In this document: piece after piece, positions 27,437 through 36,676 of the stretch
Numbering within the stretch: the stretch's first letter is position 1
Layout: every line of letters begins with the position of its first letter
NCBI RefSeq assembly: GCF_017498525.1
Contig: NZ_CP071796.1
Span: 2,170,001-2,234,000, forward strand
Source: Ottowia testudinis
Lineage (GTDB): Bacteria; Pseudomonadota; Gammaproteobacteria; Burkholderiales; Burkholderiaceae_C
DNA: 64,000 nucleotides
Direction: 5' to 3'
Translations under genes and position numbers: made by a program
Notes under the pieces: model-generated
Told to the model about the DNA's origin: nothing
The model's input: the letters and a program-made list of their open reading frames with translations, nothing else
The model's database searches: none

Positions 27437-30414
27437 CAGGCACACTCCTTCGCTTCGACCGTGGGCATGGAACGGAACACAAGGTGCTTGAGGACACAGC
27501 CAAGTTTTTCGTTGGTTTCCTCCAATTCGCGTTCAGGCCGGGATTGATCTACGATGCCGGCGCCCGCCTGGAGCCAACTCTCCGTGCCGCGCTGATAGAC
27601 CGAACGCAGCACCAGCGCGGCGTCCATACGGCCCTGGCAATCCACAACCAGCACGCAGCCGCTGTACCAACCGCGCGGTGTGTCTTCATGGCGTTGGATG
27701 GCCTCGATTCCCTCCCGCTTCGGGATGCCGGAAGCGGTCACCGCCGGGAACAAGGCCTCGAAGGCATCCCAAGCGTTGCGCCCTTGCGCCAGCCGCCCAC
27801 GTATACGCGACGCCAGGTGCTGCACGCTGCCGCGCCGCAACACGGCCATGAATTCGCTCACATTCGGGGCATCGCACACGGTTGCCAATTCGGCGTGCGC
27901 GAGCTTCACGGAAACGGCATGCTCTGCGATCTCTTTCGCGTCGCTCAACAGATCTGCACGCAGCCGCTCCTCTTCTTCGCGGTTCTCTCCCAGGGCCCGC
28001 GTTCCAGCGAGCGGCTGCGTGCTTACCCAACCTTCGGCATCCACTTCCACCACCGTCTCCGGGCTGAAGCCAGCCATGCGTGCTTCGCCAAGGCTCACCA
28101 CGAACGAGCGCGCCGGCGTGTTGCGCGCCCGCCCCGCGCGGAAGCTCTCCAGCATGTCCACCCCTGCCGGCAAGGGAATCCGTCGCGACAGGATGACTTT
28201 CTGATAGCGTCGCCCCCGGATTTCCGCTACAGCCTGCGCAACGCTGGCCTTGAAGGATTCCTGCTGGTGTTCCTGCAGCATGCAAAGCAGTGGCTCCACC
28301 CGAGGCGACGAGGGTTCCACGTCGCCTTGGAGATCGGCTGACTCAAGCAAGGCCCGCAATACAGGCAAATCAGAAGGGTTGATGGCGCGCAGCAGCGCTT
28401 CGCCCTGCGCAATCCGTACCTCATGGGTCGGGACGAACATCTCGATCAGCGGTTCATGCTGATCTGGCGCGCCCAATCCGTGCAGAACCTGAGACAACTC
28501 GAATCGCGCTACGCCGTAGGCCCGCCAGTTCTGCACGGGGATTGCGTTGGTGGCAGCACTGATAGCCTCGACCAGCCGCCCGCGAGCAAATGTCTGGCGA
28601 TGAGCACCATGCCGCAGCAGAACCTGCTGGTGATCGACCGTAAGCGATACCGCACGGCCCATGCCAATCGACCATTCGTGCGGCTGTTCATACAACGCGT
28701 AGTCCTCCGCCAAACCGGATCGCGCCAGTGCCAAGAGGAGACCCAGGGGTTCGCGTCGCACCTGTATGCGGCACTCGGCGTATTCAATTGATGCCGGGGC
28801 TGCTTCGCCGAAGGCGGTTCTGGCCAGCGCAATCAACCGCTGCTTGTCGACTTTGCCGACCGTAGTCAGCGGCCAGGCAGGCACTTCCAATACTTGGTCA
28901 GGCTGCTTGTAGCGCGGCATTCCCTGCCCCGCCAGATGGTATTGAAGATCCTGCAGGGTTGGAGTGCGGTCGCGACTGATGATCACGGCGCAGGTGCGCT
29001 CCCCCAGCCTCTCGTCCGGCACAGGTACGACCACGCAGCTTTCGATCCCCGGATGCTCTGCCAGCGGACGCTCGATTTCAGCGGCCGCAATCTTCTCCCC
29101 AGCGCGATTGATCTGCTCCTTGACCCGCCCTTCCACCACATAGTTGCCATCCGCCGTCTGACGAACCAGATCGCCCGACTGGTAGAAGCCGTCGACGGTG
29201 AAAGTGCGCTTATTGTGTTCGGGGGCGCGGTAGTAGCCGCGGATGGTGTAGGGCCCGCGCACCTGCAGCTCGCCCGTCTCGCCGCTGGCGACAGACAGGC
29301 CATGCGCGTCAACCAGGCGCACCTCATCAGCCGGACACAACGGTCGCCCTTGGGTATTGAGGATGACTTCCTGTGGATCATCCAAGCGCGTGTAGCACAG
29401 GAGCCCCTCGGCCATGCCGAACACCTGCTGCAATCGGCAACCCAGCGCCGGGGTGATTTGCCTGGCGAGTTCCGGCGCCAGGCGCGACCCACCCACCTGC
29501 AGGAGGCGCAGGCTGGAGAGATCGCTATGATCCCACTTGCGAGCTTCCAACCAGAGAGACACCAGCGGCGGCACCAGGGCGGTCATGGTTACGCCCTCCT
29601 GGCCGATCAAGGCAAACGATTCCTCGCTGCTGGGCGTCTTGGCCATCACCACCCGGCCACCCACACTCAGCGTGCCAAGAATGCCGGGGCACGCCAACGG
29701 AAAGTTGTGCCCAACGGGTAGGGCGGCAAGATAGACCGACTCGCTCGACAAGCCACACAATTGCGCTGATGCGATAGCGTTGTATGCATAGTCCGAATGA
29801 GTTCGGGGGATCAGCTTTGGCGCGCCGGTCGTGCCGCCTGAGAGCAGCAACAATGCTGTATCGGAAGGATTCGGCCCGAGCAGATCGCGGGGTGATTCCT
29901 CTATTTGTTCCAGCGGCAACCCACTGCTACCCGCTTCCCCATCCACCAGAATGTGCTTGAGCGAAGGCTGCCCCTTCTGAATAGTCTTCGCCATCGACAG
30001 GTAGTCGAATCCCAGGAAGCGCCGGGGAATCACATATGCCGCCGGTTCGGCCAAGCTGCAGAGTGCAGCGATGTCTTTCTCCCGATGGGCCGGCATGGCC
30101 ATGATGGGCCAGGCACCCAGCCGGAACAATGCGAAGGTGCAGATCGCAAAGGCGGCACTGTTCGGCAACTGCACCAGCACGCGATCGCCAGCGCGCAGTC
30201 CCAGGCGCACGAAACCAGCTGCCAACCGGTCAACCTTCCGGTCCATATCGGCATAGGACAGCCGCAGCGCGCCATCGATCAGGGCCGGCGCATCGCCAAA
30301 GCGATCTGTCCATTCGCGCAACAATCCCCCCAACGTGTGGGGCAATCGATAGCCTTCATGCTCGTAGCGCTGTTCCTGCTCTGCCTGCCACGATTCACAT
30401 CGCCCGTTATCCAT
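27436..30414 (-). CDS. Salicylate-AMP ligase / salicylate synthase fusion
   Basis: A 992-residue fusion. Residues 1-545 are an aryl-AMP ligase of the PchD/YbtE/DhbE type, with LLSGGTTGAPKLIPRTH, FGMAEGLLCYTR, YQSGDLV and TVGKVDK. Residues 555-992 are an anthranilate-synthase-fold salicylate synthase of the Irp9/YbtS/MbtI type, with QPLAGTRA (the Thr is typical of isochorismate/salicylate enzymes), DAKEIAEHAVSVKLA, ASGIPK and RGWYSGCV. The second part would convert chorismate to salicylate through isochorismate; the first would adenylate it and load the aryl carrier domain of NRPS1. The two activities are separate proteins in the pyochelin and yersiniabactin systems known to me. The ATG follows AAAGGAGG by 4 nt, an excellent site. 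The stop shares a base with the NRPS1 start. Confidence 0.92.
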   Translation of the reverse strand: MDNGRCESWQAEQEQRYEHEGYRLPHTLGGLLREWTDRFGDAPALIDGALRLSYADMDRKVDRLAAGFVRLGLRAGDRVLVQLPNSAAFAICTFALFRLGAWPIMAMPAHREKDIAALCSLAEPAAYVIPRRFLGFDYLSMAKTIQKGQPSLKHILVDGEAGSSGLPLEQIEESPRDLLGPNPSDTALLLLSGGTTGAPKLIPRTHSDYAYNAIASAQLCGLSSESVYLAALPVGHNFPLACPGILGTLSVGGRVVMAKTPSSEESFALIGQEGVTMTALVPPLVSLWLEARKWDHSDLSSLRLLQVGGSRLAPELARQITPALGCRLQQVFGMAEGLLCYTRLDDPQEVILNTQGRPLCPADEVRLVDAHGLSVASGETGELQVRGPYTIRGYYRAPEHNKRTFTVDGFYQSGDLVRQTADGNYVVEGRVKEQINRAGEKIAAAEIERPLAEHPGIESCVVVPVPDERLGERTCAVIISRDRTPTLQDLQYHLAGQGMPRYKQPDQVLEVPAWPLTTVGKVDKQRLIALARTAFGEAAPASIEYAECRIQVRREPLGLLLALARSGLAEDYALYEQPHEWSIGMGRAVSLTVDHQQVLLRHGAHRQTFARGRLVEAISAATNAIPVQNWRAYGVARFELSQVLHGLGAPDQHEPLIEMFVPTHEVRIAQGEALLRAINPSDLPVLRALLESADLQGDVEPSSPRVEPLLCMLQEHQQESFKASVAQAVAEIRGRRYQKVILSRRIPLPAGVDMLESFRAGRARNTPARSFVVSLGEARMAGFSPETVVEVDAEGWVSTQPLAGTRALGENREEEERLRADLLSDAKEIAEHAVSVKLAHAELATVCDAPNVSEFMAVLRRGSVQHLASRIRGRLAQGRNAWDAFEALFPAVTASGIPKREGIEAIQRHEDTPRGWYSGCVLVVDCQGRMDAALVLRSVYQRGTESWLQAGAGIVDQSRPERELEETNEKLGCVLKHLVFRSMPTVEAKECA

Positions 30415-30641
30415 TCGACCTCCTTTGACAGCGTGCGCGTCGCCGGGGATCTACTGCGCCGCAAGACGGCCACCCGTGGATGCGAAAACGCACATGGACA
30501 ATGGGAGCCAGCTTATGGACAAGGCATCTGTGCGACCACTCGAAACGGGACGGAAAACCCCGAAGACGGACTATTTCCTTGCCCAGATCAAGACCGTCCA
30601 GCGGCAGAAGGCCGCACCCATGCCGACTGTTGACGAATCCA

Positions 30642-32402
30642 TTACGCCATCGCCCCTTGAAGCGATGCTTGCGCGGCCCACAATTCGGCATAGAGCCCGC
30701 CCTGCCGTAGGAGCTGCCAGTGCTGGCCGACCTCGACGATGCGTCCCTCGCGCAAGACGACAATCTGATCGGCATTCCTGACCGTGCTCAGGCGATGTGC
30801 CACCATGACGACGGTGCGATGCACAGCCAACTTGCTCAAGGCTTGGTGGATGGACAACTGCGATTGCGGATCCACCGATGCTGTGACCTCATCCAGCAGC
30901 AGCAAGGGTGCGTCCTTGAGCAGCGCACGAGCAATCGACAAGCGCTGACGTTCGCCACCCGAGAGACTGAGCCCGCCCTCTCCAACGCGCGTCTGGTAAC
31001 CTGCTGGGAGGCCGCTGATGAACTCATGGCAGTCAGCGGCTCGACAGGCGGCCATGACTTCTGCATCGCTGGCATCCTCCTTCCCGATACGGATGTTCTC
31101 CAAGATGGAGCCGTTGAACAACTGGACGTGCTGGAACACCATGCTCACCAGCCCGTACAGGCGATCCGAGCCGATTTCACGCGCATCCACCCCGCCGATG
31201 CGCACGTTTCCTTCGTCCGGATCATGGAAACGGGCCAGCAAATGGAGCAAAGTGCTCTTGCCCGCACCGGAAGGACCGACGATGGCCGTCACACTCCGCT
31301 CGGGCACCTCTAGGCTGACTCCGTGCAGCGTTCGCGACTCACCGTACCCGAACGACACGTTTTCGAAACGGGCGGCCAAATGCCGTGGAGCGTCCGGAAG
31401 CGTGGGCTCAGGCAGCAAGGGCATGCGCCAGAGTTCCTCCAGTTTGATCTCGCTCTGGCATGCATGGCGCAGCATGACCAGGTACTCCGCCATCTCCAGT
31501 AGCGGGCCGATGAACTTGTATGCCAGCAGGAAGAACGCCAGCCAGCCCAGCGGCGTCGAATCTGCCGCCAACACCAGCCATGCACCGACCAGGAACAGGC
31601 CAAGCAATCCGCATTCAACCATCAACCGGTAGAGCATCACCGGCCCACCGCCCCATTTTTCGATGCCGAGGCTGAGAACGCGCAGATCGCCAAAAGCATC
31701 ATCCAAGCGCACCCGCCATGCACCGGAGCGGTTGAATAGACGCAGCGTGGCGAGCCCGCCGATGTACTCGATCAGCATGCCCGCCGCCTGCTTGTAGCGC
31801 ACATGCTTACGCAGCCCGGCGCTTTCGAAGAGATGGCGACTCGCCATCAGAACTACGGTCGCCAGAGGCACGAGACCCGCCAGCGCTGCTGCCAATCGCC
31901 AGTCGATCCATGTCAGCATCAGAATCGCAGTCGACGCGATCCCGATGGCGGCGACGAAATCCGCTGTGATATGGGCAAAAATCGATTCCACACGGCTGAT
32001 GTCGTCGGTCAGCAGATCGGCCAGCTGGCCCAACCGGCGTTCGCGCAGGGTGCCAATGGGCAGCCCCCTCACACGGTCAATGAGCTGCTCCCGGTAGGCG
32101 CCAATCACTTGATAGGTGCCAGAAAAGCACATCTGTTGCCCAAAGTAAGCCAACACCCATTGCACGGCAAACACCGCCGCCAATGCAAGCCCCAGAGACG
32201 CCGGGTCAATCACCCACCCGAACCCGTCCACCGGTGCCTGCGCAATCTCACGCAACCAGAGGTAGCACAAGAGGTAAGGCAGAATCTCGCAGCAACGCTC
32301 CAGGAGGCGCAACGCCAACCCCACCCATAAACGTGCGGTGGGGACACCGCTGCGAGCCAGAATGCGCCGCATGCTGCGCCACACGTTCACCGGCTCATCC
32401 AT
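30642..32402 (-). CDS. ABC half-transporter (PchI/YbtQ-like)
   Basis: A membrane domain (about residues 20-310, six hydrophobic helices) followed by an ATPase (about 340-575) with Walker A GPSGAGKST, signature LSGGERQRLS and Walker B LLLLDEVTAS. The start at 32402 overlaps the end of the partner gene by 8 bp, so the pair is probably a heterodimer. YbtPQ and PchHI have this fold yet act in uptake of the ferric siderophore across the inner membrane (reported for those systems), so import rather than export is possible. A 227-bp gap separates it from the salicylate gene, large enough for a secondary promoter. Confidence 0.9.
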   Translation of the reverse strand: MDEPVNVWRSMRRILARSGVPTARLWVGLALRLLERCCEILPYLLCYLWLREIAQAPVDGFGWVIDPASLGLALAAVFAVQWVLAYFGQQMCFSGTYQVIGAYREQLIDRVRGLPIGTLRERRLGQLADLLTDDISRVESIFAHITADFVAAIGIASTAILMLTWIDWRLAAALAGLVPLATVVLMASRHLFESAGLRKHVRYKQAAGMLIEYIGGLATLRLFNRSGAWRVRLDDAFGDLRVLSLGIEKWGGGPVMLYRLMVECGLLGLFLVGAWLVLAADSTPLGWLAFFLLAYKFIGPLLEMAEYLVMLRHACQSEIKLEELWRMPLLPEPTLPDAPRHLAARFENVSFGYGESRTLHGVSLEVPERSVTAIVGPSGAGKSTLLHLLARFHDPDEGNVRIGGVDAREIGSDRLYGLVSMVFQHVQLFNGSILENIRIGKEDASDAEVMAACRAADCHEFISGLPAGYQTRVGEGGLSLSGGERQRLSIARALLKDAPLLLLDEVTASVDPQSQLSIHQALSKLAVHRTVVMVAHRLSTVRNADQIVVLREGRIVEVGQHWQLLRQGGLYAELWAAQASLQGAMA

Positions 32403-34176
32403 GTGCCATCTCACTTCCTGCCGAGGACAATGCCCACTCCTCGTTAAGCGCTTCACAGCGCCACATCGCGCGGTAGTACACGCTCTCCCGACAGAGCTCG
32501 GCGTGGCGTCCGCGCGCGCTCAGCCGCCCCCCTTCGAGCACGAGGATCTGATCGGCCGCTTCGATGCCATAGAGCCGATGTGCGATCACCAACAGCGTTT
32601 TCCGGGGGTACTCGGTGCGTAGCGCCAGAAAAAACGCCCTCTGTGTCATGCTGTCCGCGAATGCCGTCGCTTCATCCAGCACCAGTACCGGCGTATCGGC
32701 CAGCAACGCACGGGCAACCGACAGGCGCTGACGCTCCCCACCGGACAGACGCGCCCCCAACTCGTTGATTGGCGTGTCATATCCGGAGGGCAATCCGTGA
32801 ACGAAAGACTCCGCTTGTGCAACCCGCAGCGCCTTCCGCACTTCATCGTCTGTGGCAACGGATCGGCCCAGGCACAGGTTCTCGCGCACGGTGCCTTGGA
32901 ACAGGAACACGTCCTGAGTGGTCAGCCCGATGATGGCTGCACGGTCTGCGTCATCCAGATCAGCAATCGCTTGTCCGTTCACGTTGGCCTCGCCCGATTG
33001 CGGCACCAATACGCCAGCGACGATTTGAGCCAGCGTGGACTTCCCCGATCCGGAAGGGCCGAGCAGAACGTTGAAGGAGCCCGGCCTCAGCCGCAGACTC
33101 ACTTCCGTCAGGACTGGCTGCTGCCGATACTGGTAGCTGACCCGCGTCAACTCAACTTCGAAGGGTGGCGTGGCAGGCAACGATGCGGGCTTCGCCCGCC
33201 TGTCGAACGCAAGGATCGGCGCCATGCGCCTCAGTCCTGCAAAGACCACCGGCATCTCCATGAAAAACCGGCTGACCTTCAACATCGGTCGATACACACC
33301 CGCACCGAGCTTCAGAGCGAGCGCAACCTGCGCCGCCTCAACTTCGCCCGCAGAATGCAACCAAGCCCCCAACGGCAGCACCAGCAGCATGTGAGCCCCA
33401 AGCACACTGGTGAATAGCGACCAGCCCGGTACAACGCGCCGCGTGATGCTCTCGGCCAGTTGGTAGTAGTCCCGAAGGCACTGTTGCAGGAGACGAAAGC
33501 CCGCACCGGCATGACAGAACACCTTCATCACCGGCATGTTGCGCAGATACTCTACGGTGACACTATTCAACTCCGCTGTGGCATGGTTGAACCGGTCATG
33601 ATCACGCCGCGATCCACGCATGAAGATCGCCGCGCACAGCAACGCCAGCGGCCCGACGGCCAGTGTCGCCAGCGCAAGTCGCCAGTCCATCCAGAACAGC
33701 AGCAAGGTGACACATAGCGGCGCGAGCACGGCCGCCGTGACCTCCACCGTGTGGTGAGCCAGAAAGGCTTCCATTCGTTCCACGTCCTGGATGACCGATT
33801 GCTTCAAGGCACCGGCTCCTTGCTCATGCAGCCAGGAGATCGGTGCATGAGACAGGCAGTCCACCAGACGGCTGCGTGTGTCTGCCATGACCCCGTAGGC
33901 CGCGTGGTGGCTGATCAGATATGCGCTTCCGTAGGCCAGGTATTTGACCAACAGCGCAGCGACTGTTCCGCCGGCCAAAGACAGCAATGCATGCCCCAAC
34001 TCTCGCGGTGCCGTGAGCAGTACATCAATGGCTCGATACAGTAGCCAGAACGGTACCAATTCAGCTACCACAGCTACGAAGGTCATGCCCAACGCAGCCA
34101 GCAATGGCATGCGTCGTCGCGCAGTGAGGGTCAGCCACAAACGCCAGGTGCCGACTCGATCCAGTTCGTTGTCCAT
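32395..34176 (-). CDS. ABC half-transporter (PchH/YbtP-like)
   Basis: A half-transporter of about 593 residues: membrane domain (about 20-310), then an ATPase with Walker A GPSGSGKST, signature LSGGERQRLS and Walker B VLVLDEATA. I chose the ATG at 34176 (MDNELDRVGTWRLW) because the homologous part begins there; the open frame continues upstream to 34407 through sequence that looks like promoter. It is the first gene of the long minus-strand operon and faces the divergent binding-protein gene across 509 bp. Partner of the half-transporter it overlaps. Confidence 0.9.
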   Translation of the reverse strand: MDNELDRVGTWRLWLTLTARRRMPLLAALGMTFVAVVAELVPFWLLYRAIDVLLTAPRELGHALLSLAGGTVAALLVKYLAYGSAYLISHHAAYGVMADTRSRLVDCLSHAPISWLHEQGAGALKQSVIQDVERMEAFLAHHTVEVTAAVLAPLCVTLLLFWMDWRLALATLAVGPLALLCAAIFMRGSRRDHDRFNHATAELNSVTVEYLRNMPVMKVFCHAGAGFRLLQQCLRDYYQLAESITRRVVPGWSLFTSVLGAHMLLVLPLGAWLHSAGEVEAAQVALALKLGAGVYRPMLKVSRFFMEMPVVFAGLRRMAPILAFDRRAKPASLPATPPFEVELTRVSYQYRQQPVLTEVSLRLRPGSFNVLLGPSGSGKSTLAQIVAGVLVPQSGEANVNGQAIADLDDADRAAIIGLTTQDVFLFQGTVRENLCLGRSVATDDEVRKALRVAQAESFVHGLPSGYDTPINELGARLSGGERQRLSVARALLADTPVLVLDEATAFADSMTQRAFFLALRTEYPRKTLLVIAHRLYGIEAADQILVLEGGRLSARGRHAELCRESVYYRAMWRCEALNEEWALSSAGSEMAHG

Positions 34177-34685
34177 ATATGGGCTTCGTGAGTCCGAAAC
34201 CGACGCGAGCATATGGACACGCATTACTGGTCCGCTACCCAATTCCGGTACTAAATCGATACCGCAATGGATTCCGAATCGGGTAGCGATGATGATCGTC
34301 CCTCGTGCCGCACCATCGCGACCCAAACGCTCCGGCAGTCGGGCGACAAGGCAGACACGAGGAGTAGGGGCTCCAATGCGTCGACAGACGCCATCGCACC
34401 AATGCATGCAGCTCGAAGGAGAATCTTCTACCCCCAGACGTAGGAAAAGGCGCTCACTGCATCAGACAGCCGCAAGCCGCTCCAGCGCCAGGTGCTGGCA
34501 GCTTCGGCTGCGCCATCCCGTCGCCATGCACGACTTGCGGCTCGCCTTGCGCAGGTTCCAGGGAATACCTGCCTACCCCAATCAGTTGGCAGCAGTCGAC
34601 CGGAATCAATCCCGATTCGGGTAGCGGAAAGACCGGGGCCGCCCGGATACTCGACATCCAACCCGATATTCCCAAGGCTTGTCAC
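34177..34685. promoter_or_regulatory. Divergent control region with a repeated operator-like motif
   Basis: This gene-free 509 bp separates the minus-strand biosynthesis operon from the plus-strand uptake operon. A motif close to ATTCGGGTAGCGG occurs three times: inverted at 34232-34248 (CCGCTACCCAATTCCGG), direct at 34274-34288 (CCGAATCGGGTAGCG) and direct at 34611-34627 (CCCGATTCGGGTAGCGG). Two copies lie near the minus-strand start and one near the plus-strand start, as expected for sites of the PchR-like regulator or the ECF sigma factor. I found no good Fur box here. Confidence 0.5.
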
Positions 34686-35648
34686 ATGCCGTCGCTCAGA
34701 CTGCTCCTCAATACCGTACTCGCCGCAGCCATTCTGACTGGCGGCATGGCACACGCGCAAAGCTATCCGCGCACCATCGTCGATGACCGCAACAAGTCGG
34801 TCGTGCTCCAGCGGCAACCCAAATCGGTGGCATCGATCTCAACATTCGGCGCTGATCTGCTCACATCCCTGGGACGCAGGGTCGATGGCCTATCCACGCT
34901 GAACAACAAGCAATCCGCCTTTCTCGGCGATGCGACTGCTGGCACGGTGAATCTGGGCGAAGTGCACCAGACCAATCTCGACGTACTCGCCAAGCTGTCG
35001 CCCGATCTCATCATCGGTCTGCGCAACTACACCGAGCCATTCGCGAACAAGATCGAGGAGACGGGCAAGCTCCTCGCATTCGATCTGGTGACGCTCGACG
35101 ATTCCATGAGCGCGGTCGAACGCGCATCGAAGGCCGTGGGCAGCGAAGACAAGGGGGTGGCGCTGAACGCGCGGTTCAAGGAACGTCTGGACGAATACGC
35201 GGCCAAGGCTCCGAAAGGCGTCCGTGTCGTGTTCCTGTGGCACTGGGCCGATGTGCCCTATGCCTTCTACAACCACCACCTCACCACCCACATCATGGGT
35301 CGCCTCGGCGCCGTGAATGTGCAGGGCGATACCCCGACGCCCCAGTTGAAGTCACCCGACTCAGCCGCCATCACGATGGAGACACTGTTGCGGCTCAACC
35401 CCGATGTGATCATCTCCTTCAGGGGCGACGATGGCCCATTCCCCAACAACCCCGTATGGTTCCGCCTCAAGGCGGTGAAGAACGGTCGCGCCTGGCGCGT
35501 TGGAGATCAGTACATCATGTCGCACGGACCGATCGCCCGCGACATGGTGTTGCGCGAAATGGCGCATCTGCTCCATCCGGAGCGCTTCCCGGCCCCCAAG
35601 GATATTCCGGTGAAAGCGCGGGCCACAGCCATGACCTTCGTGCGCTGA
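34686..35648 (+). CDS. Periplasmic siderophore-binding protein (FecB/BtuF type)
   Basis: A 320-residue class III periplasmic binding protein. A clear signal peptide runs to about residue 24 (hydrophobic core LLLNTVLAAAILTGG, cleavage after AHA). VASISTFGADLLTSLG and LSPDLIIGLRNYTEPF are typical of ferric-siderophore binders. It opens the plus-strand uptake operon together with two permeases and an ATPase, all separated by a few bases or overlapping. Function: capture of the ferric complex in the periplasm. The ligand is presumably the product of the adjacent NRPSs (inference). Confidence 0.88.
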   Translation: MPSLRLLLNTVLAAAILTGGMAHAQSYPRTIVDDRNKSVVLQRQPKSVASISTFGADLLTSLGRRVDGLSTLNNKQSAFLGDATAGTVNLGEVHQTNLDVLAKLSPDLIIGLRNYTEPFANKIEETGKLLAFDLVTLDDSMSAVERASKAVGSEDKGVALNARFKERLDEYAAKAPKGVRVVFLWHWADVPYAFYNHHLTTHIMGRLGAVNVQGDTPTPQLKSPDSAAITMETLLRLNPDVIISFRGDDGPFPNNPVWFRLKAVKNGRAWRVGDQYIMSHGPIARDMVLREMAHLLHPERFPAPKDIPVKARATAMTFVR

Positions 35649-35654
35649 GCGACG

Positions 35655-36674
35655 ATGGACCTGCGGATCCACCACGACCCGGCGGTCAGCACGCCCGCCG
35701 CCAGAATGCTGTTCCTGTGCGCTGCATGCCTCCTGCTGCTCGGCATGGCGGCGGTCGGATCACTGGCCTTTGGCGAGTTCGACCTGCCGCTCGATGCGGT
35801 GCCGCACGTACTCTGGGATTCTGACGACTCGGATGCGGCATTCGTCGTGCGCGAATTGCGCCTGCCTCGCCTGCTGACTGGGCTGCTCGCCGGTGGTGCA
35901 TTGGGCATGGCCGGCGCGATCACCCAGTCGATCACCCGCAACCCTCTTGGCGAGCCCAGCCTGATGGGCGTGACCGCTGGTGCCGCCTTCGCGATCGTAG
36001 CCTGCATGGCGTTCTTCAGCCTGCCGACCGCGACCATGCTGGCCTGCGGCACAGTCGGAGGCATTTTCGCAGCGTTGCTGACCTTCAGCATCGGCCTGCG
36101 CATGCGCATGCAGCCGTTGAATCTGACGCTGATCGGCATGAGCGTCAACCTGTTCTTTGCCGCCGCCATCACCTTGCTGCTGGTCTCGTCCCACGTTGAG
36201 GCCAATGGCATCTACTACTGGCTGACCGGCAGTCTGGCGGGCCGCAGTTGGCAACATGTGCATCTGCTTTGGCCGTGGGTGGCGGCGGGGCTCGGCCTGG
36301 GAATCGCCTTCGCGCGCGTTCTCGACCTGCTGGCGCTCGACGACGATCTGCTGGCATCGCTGGGTTTGCGCGTCCTGCGCTGGCGCCTGCTGCTCGGTCT
36401 CATCGCCGTTCTGTTGACCGCCGCCACCGTTGCTGCAACCGGTCCGCTCGCTTTTGTCGGATTGGTGGCTCCTCACATCGTGCGCTTTTGCCTGCACCGC
36501 CCCGGTGGCGAGGCGCCCCACCGATACCTTCTGCCACTCTCCGCACTGACAGGTGCCGCGCTCATCGGTGGCGCCGACCTGCTCGCCAAGCGTCAGGAAA
36601 TCCCGGTTGGCATACTGTGCGTACTGCTCGGCGGGCCACTGCTGGTCCACCTCGTCCGCAAGCAAGGCGATTGA
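35655..36674 (+). CDS. FecCD-family permease 1
   Basis: A 339-residue integral membrane protein of the FecCD/BtuC family with about nine to ten hydrophobic helices. TRNPLGEPSLMGVTAGAAFA and ATGPLAFVGLVAPHIVRF are the conserved permease and ATPase-contact segments. It starts 6 nt after the binding-protein stop. It probably pairs with the next permease to form the channel. The loop YYWLTGSLAGRSW is typical of iron-siderophore members. Confidence 0.9.
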   Translation: MDLRIHHDPAVSTPAARMLFLCAACLLLLGMAAVGSLAFGEFDLPLDAVPHVLWDSDDSDAAFVVRELRLPRLLTGLLAGGALGMAGAITQSITRNPLGEPSLMGVTAGAAFAIVACMAFFSLPTATMLACGTVGGIFAALLTFSIGLRMRMQPLNLTLIGMSVNLFFAAAITLLLVSSHVEANGIYYWLTGSLAGRSWQHVHLLWPWVAAGLGLGIAFARVLDLLALDDDLLASLGLRVLRWRLLLGLIAVLLTAATVAATGPLAFVGLVAPHIVRFCLHRPGGEAPHRYLLPLSALTGAALIGGADLLAKRQEIPVGILCVLLGGPLLVHLVRKQGD

Positions 36675-36676
36675 AG

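Noticed and set aside
30415-30641. A 23-codon ORF coupled to the stop of the ABC gene (TAATG)
   Set aside because: It is very short, has no good ribosome-binding site and no link to the next gene, unlike the 44-codon ORF at 11997-12131.
34252-34280. PvdS-like promoter (TAAAT with a downstream CGT)
   Set aside because: TAAAT is present, but no CGT stands at the required 16-17 nt spacing.
34177-34407. N-terminal extension of the first ABC half-transporter
   Set aside because: The extension reads as Arg/Cys-rich non-homologous sequence and contains two copies of the repeated operator-like motif, so it is taken as promoter.
36248-36676. Upstream extension of permease 2
   Set aside because: The extension lies wholly within permease 1 in another frame and lacks the hydrophobic pattern; the ATG at 36677 gives a normal FecCD length.
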